A DNA stretch of 34,564 nucleotides. It comes from Flavobacteriaceae bacterium (GTDB lineage: Bacteria > Bacteroidota > Bacteroidia > Flavobacteriales > Flavobacteriaceae). Shown here in pieces: positions 9,019-19,007 of the stretch; the stretch's first letter is position 1; the number at the start of each line of letters is the position of its first letter. Both the position numbers and the translations under genes were made by a program. The notes below the pieces were generated by a model, which made no database searches, had not been told where the DNA came from, and worked only from the letters and a program-made list of their open reading frames with translations. Where the stretch lies: contig JAKMFI010000115.1 of NCBI GenBank assembly GCA_022425505.1, forward strand, positions 1 to 34,564, given 5' to 3'.

Positions 9019-11859
9019 TTGAAAACCGAAAACTTTGCTTACCGTCATATTGGGCCAAGAGTAGATGAGGTAGAAGATATGCTCCAAACCATCAAAGCAA
9101 ATTCATTGGACGAGCTTTGTGCGGAGACGATTCCTGCCAATATTCGACTCCAAGGTCAAATGAATCTTCCCGATGCAATGAGTGAGGCCAATTGTATCCA
9201 ACACATTGCTGCATTGGGATCAAAAAACAAAGTTCACAAAAGCTATATCGGCATGGGGTATCACCCTACCCATCTTCCTGCTGCAATCCAGCGTAATATT
9301 CTTGAAAACCCTGGATGGTACACTGCCTATACACCCTATCAAGCCGAAATCGCACAAGGACGGCTTGAGGCCGTTCTCAACTTCCAAACAATGGTTTGTG
9401 AATTGACAGCCATGCCCCTTGCAAATGCCTCCTTGTTGGATGAGAGTACAGCGGCAGCTGAGGCGATGAGCATGCTCTATAGTCTCCGAACATCTACACA
9501 AAAAAAAGCGGAAGCAAATCAGTTTTTTGTTGACATCAATATTTTACCTCAAACCCTTGCTGTTTTACAAAGCCGAGCGACCCCTTTCGGAATCGAATTG
9601 ATCCAAGGAGAAGTTGATGACTGGCAACCAACGTCTGATTGTTTTGGTGCAATCTTTCAATACCCTGGCAAATACGGGCAACTCATCGACTTGCAAGCTG
9701 CAATTGACAAAGCAAAGAGTCTGGACATTAAAACCACAGTAGCCGCTGATATTATGAGCTTAGCAATTCTTGAAGCGCCTGGGACTTATGGTGCAGATGT
9801 GGTTGTTGGAAGCACTCAACGCTTTGGTATTCCGATGGGTTATGGCGGTCCACATGCTGGTTATTTTGCAACCAAAACAGAGTATAAACGAAGTGTTTCT
9901 GGTCGTATTATTGGCGTTACGCAGGACAAGCAGGGAAATCGTGCCTTGCGAATGGCATTGCAGACTCGTGAGCAACATATTAAACGAGATCGTGCAACCT
10001 CAAACATCTGTACCGCGCAAGTCCTTTTGGCTGTGATGGCTGGGATGTATGCGGTTCATCATGGACCTGAAGGTCTTCGTCAACTCGCGAGACGCATACA
10101 CAATCACACCCTTACACTCTATAACGGCTTGGTTAAACTGGGCGTTGATGTGAGCAACACTACCTTTTTTGATACTTTGCAGATCAATTGTTCGACTGGA
10201 GTCGTTCAAAAGAAAGCGCTTAGCCGAGGGGTGAATCTGAATATCATTGATGATTATCGTCTGACCATATCGATCAGTGAGCTCACAACCGATTCTGATA
10301 TTGAGGAGCTAATTGACATTTTTAGCAGTAGTAAAACAACCCCCTTGACAGTTCACACAGAACCAGTAGGAATCCCAGCTTCCTTGCAGCGTTCTACCCC
10401 CTACCTCACGCAAGAGGTGTTTTATAACTATCAGTCCGAGTCAGCTTTGATGCGCTATATCAAACAACTCGAAAGAAAAGATTTATCCCTTACCCATAGT
10501 ATGATCGCTTTGGGTTCTTGCACAATGAAACTGAATGCAGCTGCAGAATTGCTGCCGCTCAGTAGACCAGAATGGGGAAATATTCATCCTTTTGCTCCCT
10601 TGGATCAGGTGCAGGGCTATCAGCATATTTTGAAGGAGCTCGAAAACGATTTGTCTGAAATTACTGGCTTTGCTGCTACTTCACTCCAGCCCAACTCAGG
10701 TGCCCAAGGGGAATTTAGCGGTTTGATGGTCATTCGGTCATATCACAAGGCACGTGGTGATCAACATCGAAATATTTGTTTGATTCCTTCCTCGGCTCAC
10801 GGAACCAATCCAGCCTCAGCTGTCATGGCAGGTATGCGTGTTATTGTTGTAGGCACCGACAAACACGGGAATATCAATGAGGATGAGTTACGCGAAAAGG
10901 CCATGGAATATGCCGAAAATCTGGCTGCTTTGATGATTACCTACCCCTCAACCCATGGGGTGTTTGAATCCTCCATCCAGCGGATTACCAAAGTGATTCA
11001 CGACTGTGGTGGACAAGTGTACATGGATGGTGCAAATATGAATGCGCAAGTGGGACTCACAAACCCCGCGTTGATTGGAGCGGATGTCTGTCATCTCAAC
11101 TTGCACAAGACATTTGCCATTCCGCACGGCGGTGGCGGTCCTGGGGTTGGACCGATTTGCGTGGCAAAACACTTAACACCATTTTTACCTTCACATCCTT
11201 TTCTCTCAAAAGTTGAACAATCCGTCACAATTTCTGGTGCTCCTTGGGGATCAGCTATGATATGTCTCATCTCTTATGCCTATATTCGAATGCTTGGTGC
11301 AAAGGGTTTGAAAAGAGCGACAGAAATTGCGATTCTCAATGCAAATTATATCAAAGCAAGATTGAATAAACACTATGAGATTTTGTACAAAGGAGAATCT
11401 GGACGAGCAGCGCATGAGTTTATCATTGACTGCAGACCATTTAAGGAGAAGGGCATCGAAGTCGTAGATATCGCGAAACGATTGATGGACTATGGGTTCC
11501 ATTCTCCTACAGTTTCGTTTCCAGTGGTTGGTACGATGATGATAGAACCAACTGAAAGCGAAGACAAGTCCGAATTGGATCGATTCTGCGATGCAATGAT
11601 TTCGATTCGTTTCGAGATTGAAGGAAGTGATACTGACCAAAAAAATAATATTTTGCACAATGCTCCGCACACAATGGGACTCCTCACAGCCGATGAGTGG
11701 GATCTTCCCTACAGTCGTAGTGAGGCAGCATATCCGCTTGACTTTGTGAGGCAAAATAAATTTTGGCCAAGTGTAAGGCGAACGGACGAGGCCTTTGGGG
11801 ATCGTAATTTAATCTGTACCTGTACTCCTATTGAAGAATATCAAACTACAGAAAAATAA
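9019..11859 (+). CDS. gcvP: Glycine dehydrogenase (aminomethyl-transferring), single-chain P-protein
   Basis: 946 aa; FAYRHIGPRVDEVEDML, SLLDESTAAAEAMSM, NLHKTFAIPHGGGGPGVGPI (PLP lysine region). Start codon is TTG. Confidence 0.97.
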   Translation: MKTENFAYRHIGPRVDEVEDMLQTIKANSLDELCAETIPANIRLQGQMNLPDAMSEANCIQHIAALGSKNKVHKSYIGMGYHPTHLPAAIQRNILENPGWYTAYTPYQAEIAQGRLEAVLNFQTMVCELTAMPLANASLLDESTAAAEAMSMLYSLRTSTQKKAEANQFFVDINILPQTLAVLQSRATPFGIELIQGEVDDWQPTSDCFGAIFQYPGKYGQLIDLQAAIDKAKSLDIKTTVAADIMSLAILEAPGTYGADVVVGSTQRFGIPMGYGGPHAGYFATKTEYKRSVSGRIIGVTQDKQGNRALRMALQTREQHIKRDRATSNICTAQVLLAVMAGMYAVHHGPEGLRQLARRIHNHTLTLYNGLVKLGVDVSNTTFFDTLQINCSTGVVQKKALSRGVNLNIIDDYRLTISISELTTDSDIEELIDIFSSSKTTPLTVHTEPVGIPASLQRSTPYLTQEVFYNYQSESALMRYIKQLERKDLSLTHSMIALGSCTMKLNAAAELLPLSRPEWGNIHPFAPLDQVQGYQHILKELENDLSEITGFAATSLQPNSGAQGEFSGLMVIRSYHKARGDQHRNICLIPSSAHGTNPASAVMAGMRVIVVGTDKHGNINEDELREKAMEYAENLAALMITYPSTHGVFESSIQRITKVIHDCGGQVYMDGANMNAQVGLTNPALIGADVCHLNLHKTFAIPHGGGGPGVGPICVAKHLTPFLPSHPFLSKVEQSVTISGAPWGSAMICLISYAYIRMLGAKGLKRATEIAILNANYIKARLNKHYEILYKGESGRAAHEFIIDCRPFKEKGIEVVDIAKRLMDYGFHSPTVSFPVVGTMMIEPTESEDKSELDRFCDAMISIRFEIEGSDTDQKNNILHNAPHTMGLLTADEWDLPYSRSEAAYPLDFVRQNKFWPSVRRTDEAFGDRNLICTCTPIEEYQTTEK

Positions 11860-11932
11860 ATTTAAACAACTGGTTAACAATTATTTATAAATTTAATTTT
11901 CAATATCCATTGTTCCCTTCGAATTCTTGTGT

Positions 11933-11940
11933 TATTTTTG
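11933..11940 (+). promoter_or_regulatory. Candidate promoter TATTTTTG (-7), with TTG at 11910-11912
   Basis: TAnnTTTG match with a TTG 20 nt upstream, before the KAS III-like gene. Confidence 0.45.
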
Positions 11941-12013
11941 GACGTCGTAGTATTTTTATTATTATTTGACATGGCCGTTAGAATGTATTTAGCTTTGAAT
12001 AAAACCATGAATC

Positions 12014-13072
12014 ATGGCCATTAAAATTACAGGCACAGGATGTTATATTCCCGAAAATGTTACTTCGAATCGGGACTTTTTGGAACATGAGTTTTTTCAA
12101 GCTGATGGCTCCCCCTTTACGACTGAAAATGAAGCGATTATCGAGAAGTTTCAGTCAATTACGGGGATATCGGAGCGGAAGTACGCAAAAAATCATCACA
12201 ATGCGAGTGACCTCGCAACTTTTGCTGCCGAACGAGCCATAGATGATGCAAATATCGATCCAGAGCAACTGGACTATATTATTGTTGGTCACAATTTTGG
12301 GGATGTTGGACACGGTCACAACCAATCTGACATGTTACCAGCTCTTGCCGCGCGAGTCAAGCATCAACTCGGAATACAGAACCCAAGCTGTGTCGCTTAT
12401 GATTTGATTTTCGGTTGCCCAGGTTGGGTTGAAGGGTTTATCCAGGCTCAAGCTTTTATCAAAGCGGGCATGGCAAAACGTTGTCTTGTTATCGGTGCAG
12501 AGACCTTATCGCGGGTGGTGGATCACAACGATCGGGATTCCATGATTTTTGCCGACGGAGCAGGTGCAACGATCATCGAAGAAAAAGAAGGAGATGGAGG
12601 ACTATTGTCTCATAATACCGCGTCCTACACAACTGATGAAACCTATTATATATATGCAGGTGGTTCTTACTGCAATCCCAAAAATGACAACACCCAGTAC
12701 ATCAAAATGGAAGGGCGAAAGGTTTATGAGTTTGCACTAAGCCATGTTCCCCAAGCAATGAAAGACTGTTTTGATGCTTCTGGACACCAAATTGAAGACC
12801 TAAAAAAAGTATTTATCCACCAAGCCAACGAAAAAATGGATGAGGCAATTCTGAAGCGTTTCTATCGATTATACCGAACCCAAATGCCAGAAGGTGTTTT
12901 GCCAATGAATATTCAAACCTATGGAAACAGCTCAGTGGCTACTGTACCAACTTTACTAGATTTGGTCCGTAAAGGTCAACTCAAAGATCACAAACTCAAT
13001 AAAGGAGACGTAATCTTGTTTGCCAGCGTTGGTGCTGGAATGAATATCAATGCGATTACTTATCAGCTTTAA
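12014..13072 (+). CDS. 3-oxoacyl-ACP synthase III family protein (FabH-like)
   Basis: 352 aa; GTGCYIPENVTSN, Cys in DLIFGCPGWVEGF, His in FIHQANEKM, Asn in YGNSSVATVP. Confidence 0.88.
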   Translation: MAIKITGTGCYIPENVTSNRDFLEHEFFQADGSPFTTENEAIIEKFQSITGISERKYAKNHHNASDLATFAAERAIDDANIDPEQLDYIIVGHNFGDVGHGHNQSDMLPALAARVKHQLGIQNPSCVAYDLIFGCPGWVEGFIQAQAFIKAGMAKRCLVIGAETLSRVVDHNDRDSMIFADGAGATIIEEKEGDGGLLSHNTASYTTDETYYIYAGGSYCNPKNDNTQYIKMEGRKVYEFALSHVPQAMKDCFDASGHQIEDLKKVFIHQANEKMDEAILKRFYRLYRTQMPEGVLPMNIQTYGNSSVATVPTLLDLVRKGQLKDHKLNKGDVILFASVGAGMNINAITYQL

Positions 13073-14711
13073 GCAGGGCATCCGAAATCACACTTCCTGT
13101 CATCCCGTTCGGAAAAGCAGTGCCCAACAAAGCGCACATTGTCGGGGCTATATCCGTAATCGATGTCTCTTTATACGTGTGACCTGCTTTGATACCACGA
13201 CCCATCATCAGTAGCGGAGCATGGGTGTCATACGAAAAGCCCGTACCATGAGTTGTTCCCGTATGACCATAATCGATATGACCAGGTTTGGGTATCATAT
13301 AAATATCTCCCGCTCTTTTGACATGGTTGCCACGAAGCAAGAGGTTATGCAGTTTTTCAGATGGACTCAATTGCGGTACATTGACAGTTTCAAATGCCTT
13401 TTCAATGGTCGAAAAGCGGAGAATTACACGGATTGCTTCATCTGCCAATTCATCTAGATCAAGTCTGTTTTTGTTTATTTGATCATGATCCAAATACATC
13501 TGATCATTGCCAATATGCAACACCAAATTATCGACACCTGTTTTCGAAAACAAAACTTGATTGACTTGGTCTTTTATCCCCTTACTTTTATCATGCCCAC
13601 CGGGAAACTTATGATCATTGAGGTATTTGGGAACATGGACAGCGCCATGGTCTGAGGTCAAAAATAGGGTAACATCATCCATTCCAACCATTTGATCGAT
13701 TTCAGAGAACAATCGTTCCAATTCCAAATCCAAACGAAGGTAGGTGTCTTGGGTTTCGATCGCAGTCAATCCAAACTGGTGTCCAATATGGTCAGTTGAA
13801 GAATAGCTGATCATCAATACATCGGTTTCTGCATCTTTGCCTAAACCTTCATGTTTCAGGGCAAGAAGAGCCATATCGGTTACCATGGTGTTTCCAAAAG
13901 GAGTATTGCGAACGATGTCCAAGCCCTTATCTTTGTAATAGCCTGGCGATAGGGTCGATAAATCATAGGGGAATGTCGGTCGGTCTGCGCCCTTAAAAAT
14001 CCCTTCATAGGGTGTATCATCAGGTCCACTAGCGGTATAAGTTTCTATTGGTCGTAAGGTGTTCCACACCAATGAAGCGTATTGGTGAGGATATTTCTTG
14101 GCGTTGTATTCAGATACCCAATTTGGCAGAGAATCCATATAGTGCGTGCTTGTCGTAAACACGCCTTCATTCCCTCCTGCAAACCAGTAGGCCGCATTGG
14201 CAGAATGTCCAGTTGACAAAACAGCCGAGCGGTCCTTGAGGGAAATACCAATCACCTTGTTTCTAAACTGTGTATGCAGTCGAAGTTGATCTGCAAAAGT
14301 GGTTGTAATGAGGTGTTTCGGGGATTTTTTCCCTTTTGTAGTAGACCCCAATCCTTCCACATCATTGTCTTCAACACAGTATACCTCTCTTTGTGATGTA
14401 CGGTCATACCACTCATTTCCGATAATTCCATGGACAGAAGGTGTTGTTCCAGTTGAAATGGAAGCATGTCCGGGACCCGTTAGGGTTTGGTAATAATTAA
14501 AATGGTGGTTGTGAGCCACAAAACCCTCCTTATAAAAGCGTTTAAAGCCATTTGGACTTAAGTCGTCCCAATAGCGAGTGAGGTAATCGTAACGCATTTG
14601 ATCGACCACGATTCCGATTACGAGCTTCGGTGGCTTTTCTGAATTGATTGGGGAACAGGCCAGCACACTGAGCAATACAATGCAAATAGGTAAGATTTTA
14701 TTCATGCACAT
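13056..14711 (-). CDS. pafA: PafA-like alkaline phosphatase family lipoprotein
   Basis: 551 aa; lipobox-like VLLSVLACS; PKLVIGIVVDQMRYDYLTRYWDDLSPNGFKRFYKEGF, TGPGHASISTGTTPSVHGIIGNEWYDR, HTGTTHGTGFSYDTHAPLLMMGRGI. Confidence 0.85.
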   Translation of the reverse strand: MCMNKILPICIVLLSVLACSPINSEKPPKLVIGIVVDQMRYDYLTRYWDDLSPNGFKRFYKEGFVAHNHHFNYYQTLTGPGHASISTGTTPSVHGIIGNEWYDRTSQREVYCVEDNDVEGLGSTTKGKKSPKHLITTTFADQLRLHTQFRNKVIGISLKDRSAVLSTGHSANAAYWFAGGNEGVFTTSTHYMDSLPNWVSEYNAKKYPHQYASLVWNTLRPIETYTASGPDDTPYEGIFKGADRPTFPYDLSTLSPGYYKDKGLDIVRNTPFGNTMVTDMALLALKHEGLGKDAETDVLMISYSSTDHIGHQFGLTAIETQDTYLRLDLELERLFSEIDQMVGMDDVTLFLTSDHGAVHVPKYLNDHKFPGGHDKSKGIKDQVNQVLFSKTGVDNLVLHIGNDQMYLDHDQINKNRLDLDELADEAIRVILRFSTIEKAFETVNVPQLSPSEKLHNLLLRGNHVKRAGDIYMIPKPGHIDYGHTGTTHGTGFSYDTHAPLLMMGRGIKAGHTYKETSITDIAPTMCALLGTAFPNGMTGSVISDALLKADK

Positions 14712-14785
14712 GGATTGAAAGTTTCAAATATAATTTTTTTGAGAGACAAACCCTGTAAGCAAACATTATTTTTTACTTTCGTCAG

Positions 14786-15523
14786 GTGAATATGCTCAAA
14801 CACGTCGGTGCCTATTTTTTGATGATTCGGTTGGTGTTTATCAAACCCACCAAACGATCAATTATGTATGGGCTTGTTCTGAAAGAAATTCAGGATTTGA
14901 TACTGGGTTCACTGGGTATTGTATGTTTTCTTTCTTTTTTTGTGGGCGGTGTTGTCTCGATTCAAACAGCTTTGAATATCGACAGCACTTTTATTCCAGA
15001 AAATCTGGTTGGTTTTGCAACGCGACAGTCAATTATTCTTGAATTTGCACCCACCTTTATGGCGATTATTTTAGCTGGAAAAGTGGGGTCCTATATCACA
15101 TCTAGTATCGGAACCATGCGGGTAACCGAACAAATCGATGCCTTGGAAGTTATGGGCATTAATTCGGTAAACTTTTTGGTGTTCCCCAAACTTATGGCCA
15201 TGACCTTATTACCCATCGTCATTATCTTTTCGATGTTTTTAGGTATTTTTGGTGGCTGGGCTGCCACCATATATGGGGGCTTTTCGAGCAGTGCCTCATT
15301 TATTGAGGGCATTCAATTGGAGTTTAATTCATTTCATGTCGTATATGCTTTTGTAAAAACCTTTTTATTCGCCATCATTTTGGCTACAATCCCCTCCTAT
15401 CATGGCTATTATATGAAAGGGGGAGCACTAGATGTTGGTCGTGCCAGCACGGTTTCCTTTGTTTGGTGCTCTGTTGTAATTATTGTTGTAAACTATTTTA
15501 TAACCCAACTCTTTTTCTCATAA
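14786..15523 (+). CDS. MlaE-like ABC transporter permease
   Basis: 245 aa; SIILEFAPTFMAIILAGKVGSYITSSIGTMRVTEQIDALEVMGIN is the MlaE family signature. Confidence 0.92.
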   Translation: MNMLKHVGAYFLMIRLVFIKPTKRSIMYGLVLKEIQDLILGSLGIVCFLSFFVGGVVSIQTALNIDSTFIPENLVGFATRQSIILEFAPTFMAIILAGKVGSYITSSIGTMRVTEQIDALEVMGINSVNFLVFPKLMAMTLLPIVIIFSMFLGIFGGWAATIYGGFSSSASFIEGIQLEFNSFHVVYAFVKTFLFAIILATIPSYHGYYMKGGALDVGRASTVSFVWCSVVIIVVNYFITQLFFS

Positions 15524-15524
15524 G

Positions 15525-16286
15525 ATGATCCAGCTAAAAGACATACATAAAGAGTTTGACAATACGCCAATTTTGAAGGGGATTACAACGGAATTTAAAA
15601 GAGGGAAAACAAATCTGGTGATTGGTCAAAGTGGTTCTGGAAAAACCGTTTTACTCAAAATTCTTCTTGGCCTTTTTACTCCTAATCAAGGTGAAATCTA
15701 TTTTGACGGCATTCCTTTTTCTTCAATGACAGAGGACGAGCATAGAATCCTTCGTAGAGAAATCGGAATGGTGTTTCAAGGGAGTGCATTATTTGATTCG
15801 ATGAGTGTGGTTGAAAATGTATTGTTTCCCATGCGTATGCTAACGAAATTATCAGAAGCAGAAATGATTGAGCAAGCCGAGACCGTCATTGAGCGTGTCA
15901 ACCTCATCGATGCGAAACACAAGCTTCCCAATGAAATTTCAGGTGGGATGCAAAAGCGGGTTGCAATTGCGCGGGCGGTTGTTATGCGACCCAAATACCT
16001 TTTTTGCGACGAACCGAACTCTGGGTTGGATCCAAAAACAGCAATCGTGATTGACAACCTGATTCAGGAATTAACTAAGGAGTACAATATCACTACCGTC
16101 ATCAACTCTCATGACATGAACTCGGTCATGGAAATCGGAGAGACCATTCTCTTTTTAAAGGATGGAAACAAAGAATGGGAAGGGTCAAACCAAAATATAT
16201 TTAAAACCGATAACGAAGCCGTTACAGACTTTGTGTATTCCTCAAACTTGTTCAAAAAAATAAGAAAACTTTATCTAGAGGATTAA
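15525..16286 (+). CDS. MlaF-like ABC transporter ATP-binding protein
   Basis: 253 aa; Walker A GQSGSGKTVLL, signature ISGGMQKRVAIARA, Walker B YLFCDEPNSGLDP. Confidence 0.93.
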   Translation: MIQLKDIHKEFDNTPILKGITTEFKRGKTNLVIGQSGSGKTVLLKILLGLFTPNQGEIYFDGIPFSSMTEDEHRILRREIGMVFQGSALFDSMSVVENVLFPMRMLTKLSEAEMIEQAETVIERVNLIDAKHKLPNEISGGMQKRVAIARAVVMRPKYLFCDEPNSGLDPKTAIVIDNLIQELTKEYNITTVINSHDMNSVMEIGETILFLKDGNKEWEGSNQNIFKTDNEAVTDFVYSSNLFKKIRKLYLED

Positions 16287-17719
16287 TCGCTTTCGAGAAT
16301 AAAGATGCGATTAGGAAGTTGAATTGTCAACCAATTTCGCAAACGTTCTTCTTCGGATGTTATTGCTAAGGAGTCCAAAGAAGAATCCCACTGCACACGA
16401 AAGACTGTGACAGTATCTATTGTATCAAAGTTTGAAATATAGGTTTGTGCATAGCGAACTTCACGAGCAAAAGGGCTAATCACCCTCATTTCGGTCAGTA
16501 TTTCATCGAACGAGATTTGGGGTATTGATTGATGATTCAGTTCACCAATACGTGTTTGTAGTGCTTGTATTTTGGCTTGTTGACGTATAAGTTCCAATGA
16601 GTCGCGTTTTCGCAATTCAATCAAATAACGCTGCTGGTCAAAACGCTTGGTCTCTTGTTCCAATTGGTTGATAATTAGTGCTGTATTTTCAAGAGATTCA
16701 TAGGATGCGATTCGATCCCTTAACAAGCGTTCAACGGCTGGTTCTAAAGGGGCCACACCAAAGGTATTGATAATCACTTTTGGTTGGGAGTCATCAAAAA
16801 CGATGCGTGCTGTTTGACGCAAGTAATCGGCGTTGTCAATCCCTTGAAGCTCACTGTCCAAAAACAATTGTGCAGCCGCTTGAAAACGACTCTTTTGCAA
16901 AACATCAACAAAGGTAAATCCAGCAGGGATCGCCATAAGTAAAGCCAATAAAGTTGCCACACGTGAAATACGACGACGACTTTTGGGGTTGGCATACTCT
17001 GTCATCGGAAATCGCAAAAGTTTAACGACGAGATAAGCAGCAAGGGCGATAAAACTGGCATTAATCGCAAACAAATAAAATGCCCCCAGCGCATAGGGAA
17101 TGTTCGAATGCGCAAGTGCATACCCAACCGTACAAAGGGGTGGCATAAGAGCAGTGGCAATAGCAACTCCAAAAATCACGGAAGCAATGGTTCCCTTTTT
17201 GGTTCGGGCAATAATCAAAGCCAAACCACCAAAAAAAGCGATCAATACATCCCGAATGTCAGGGCTGACACGAGCCAAAAGCTCACTGGACTCCTCGCGA
17301 AGCGGAAAAAGAGCGAAAAAAAGAAATGCTGTAAGTACGCTGAGCAACACCATGACGCCAAAATTGACCAAAGAACGACGCAATGTGGCCAGGTCGTTGA
17401 TCGCCAAAGAGACCCCAACACCAAGAACAGGACCCATTAAAGGTGCAATCAACATCGCACCAATGACCACTGCAGTCGAGTTGGCATTCAAACCAATGGA
17501 GGCAAGGAAAATTGAACAAATCAATACCCAAGCGGTGGCGCCTCGAAAAGAAATATCATCTTGTATGGCCTGAATTGTTGCTCGATAATCTGTGTCTTTG
17601 CGGATGGACAGCAGGGTTGATATAAACCGAAGAAGACTTTTTAAAAACCCTTTCCCTTTCTGTTCAACCTCTGCATTAGCAGCATTGGTTTCTTCTGCAA
17701 AGTCAAATTTAGATTCCAT
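16283..17719 (-). CDS. DUF389 family membrane protein
   Basis: 478 aa; LANAS-like SIFLASIGLNANSTAVVIGAMLIAPLMGPVLGVGVSLAINDLATLRRSL is typical of DUF389. Confidence 0.9.
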   Translation of the reverse strand: MESKFDFAEETNAANAEVEQKGKGFLKSLLRFISTLLSIRKDTDYRATIQAIQDDISFRGATAWVLICSIFLASIGLNANSTAVVIGAMLIAPLMGPVLGVGVSLAINDLATLRRSLVNFGVMVLLSVLTAFLFFALFPLREESSELLARVSPDIRDVLIAFFGGLALIIARTKKGTIASVIFGVAIATALMPPLCTVGYALAHSNIPYALGAFYLFAINASFIALAAYLVVKLLRFPMTEYANPKSRRRISRVATLLALLMAIPAGFTFVDVLQKSRFQAAAQLFLDSELQGIDNADYLRQTARIVFDDSQPKVIINTFGVAPLEPAVERLLRDRIASYESLENTALIINQLEQETKRFDQQRYLIELRKRDSLELIRQQAKIQALQTRIGELNHQSIPQISFDEILTEMRVISPFAREVRYAQTYISNFDTIDTVTVFRVQWDSSLDSLAITSEEERLRNWLTIQLPNRIFILESD

Positions 17720-17732
17720 TACTCAGATATCT

Positions 17733-18329
17733 TTAGTTCTCAACCATTTGAACTTCACTGTGTGCAGCGAAGAGATAGGTCCTATTTGTGGCAAGCTCAA
17801 CACAAGCATAGCGTGTTCTACGCAACTGTCCCAGTTCGTAGATTTTCCCATTGTTAGCTTGAAAGCGTGTACCGGTTTCTAACTTAAAAATAAAAGATTT
17901 ATCGTTAGCAGGGTCATAGCGCTTGAGTGCAAGAGCCAATGGAGGGTCTGCATCAAGAGTAGCTTTTGGGTTTTTCATGTGTTTTGCCACTAGGCCAAGT
18001 AGATCTTCAGGAAAGATTTGATCTTGAAGAAATGGAAGCATTTGTTGCTTAAACGTTTGCCTCCATAATGTGCCATGTGGTTGGGTTCTAAACGGCTGAG
18101 CTTGTATAACCAACCAATGCGCCCACTCATGAATAAATGTAATTAAAAACCGATAGGGGTTTTCCATTTTGTTCAAGGTAATCTGAGATCGGCCATCTGG
18201 AAATTTTCGAAAATCTCCATGTTTTGTACGCCTTGGGTTGACAACCCGAATGGTAACAGGGTGGTTTTGAATCAAGTCGAGACATTGAGAACGCGCATTG
18301 ACAGGCAAATACGTCGTAAAAGTATTCAT
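17733..18329 (-). CDS. SprT-like zinc metalloprotease family protein
   Basis: 198 aa; HEWAHWLVIQAQPFRTQPHGTLWRQTF zinc-binding HExxH-type motif region. Confidence 0.8.
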   Translation of the reverse strand: MNTFTTYLPVNARSQCLDLIQNHPVTIRVVNPRRTKHGDFRKFPDGRSQITLNKMENPYRFLITFIHEWAHWLVIQAQPFRTQPHGTLWRQTFKQQMLPFLQDQIFPEDLLGLVAKHMKNPKATLDADPPLALALKRYDPANDKSFIFKLETGTRFQANNGKIYELGQLRRTRYACVELATNRTYLFAAHSEVQMVEN

Positions 18330-19006
18330 GGTGTAGATTGACTAATCGGGAGAACTTTGCCGTTGTACAAGCGGTGGCCATTGAGCGAAAAATCTGCGAT
18401 ATAGGATGCCATTTCTGTGGCTGAAATAGGGGCTTCATAGTCTGGGAAAGCTTCGGCAAGCATTTCCGTTTGAACCGCTCCCAAAGCCAAGGCATTACAT
18501 CGCGGGCCATTGTCTTTAAATTCCTCCGCTAATAGTTCGGTCAAAATTCCAAGAGCCCCTTTGCTACTGCTATAAGCAGCAAGTCCAGGAAATTTGGCAG
18601 ACCCATTTACACCACCCATACTACTGATGTTGAGAATATGGCTGTCCACAGAAAGTAAAGGTAGTAAGTGTCTTATCAGTTGCGCCGCACCAAAAACATT
18701 GACACGATAGACCGATTCAAAATCTGCAGAAGTGGTCTCAGAAAATGGTTTATTGATCAGCATACCAGCATTGTTTATTAGTACATCAAAATGATCAACC
18801 ACGCAGGATCCAACCCAATCTGATATTTGTTGTTCATCGGATAAATCAATAGAAACCGCATGAATCCCCTTTATGTGTTTGAGTTCATCTATGTTGCGAG
18901 ATAAAGCCCAAACGTCATGTCCTGAATTTTGAAAGGTATCAACCAAAGCACGTCCAATCCCGCGACTGGCACCCGTTACGATAACACGTTTTGGTGAGTG
19001 CATCAT
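18326..19006 (-). CDS. Short-chain dehydrogenase/reductase
   Basis: 226 aa; VTGASRGIGRALVDTF, LINNAGML, AAYSSSKGALGIL (YxxxK). Confidence 0.92.
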   Translation of the reverse strand: MMHSPKRVIVTGASRGIGRALVDTFQNSGHDVWALSRNIDELKHIKGIHAVSIDLSDEQQISDWVGSCVVDHFDVLINNAGMLINKPFSETTSADFESVYRVNVFGAAQLIRHLLPLLSVDSHILNISSMGGVNGSAKFPGLAAYSSSKGALGILTELLAEEFKDNGPRCNALALGAVQTEMLAEAFPDYEAPISATEMASYIADFSLNGHRLYNGKVLPISQSTP

Positions 19007-19007
19007 C

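Noticed and set aside
11251-11754. 167-aa minus ORF antisense to gcvP
   Set aside because: No recognisable domain; lies entirely within conserved gcvP.
17100-17573. 157-aa plus-strand ORF (and 17108..17440) antisense to the DUF389 gene
   Set aside because: Shadow frame of a well-supported membrane protein gene; composition reflects reverse-complemented coding sequence.
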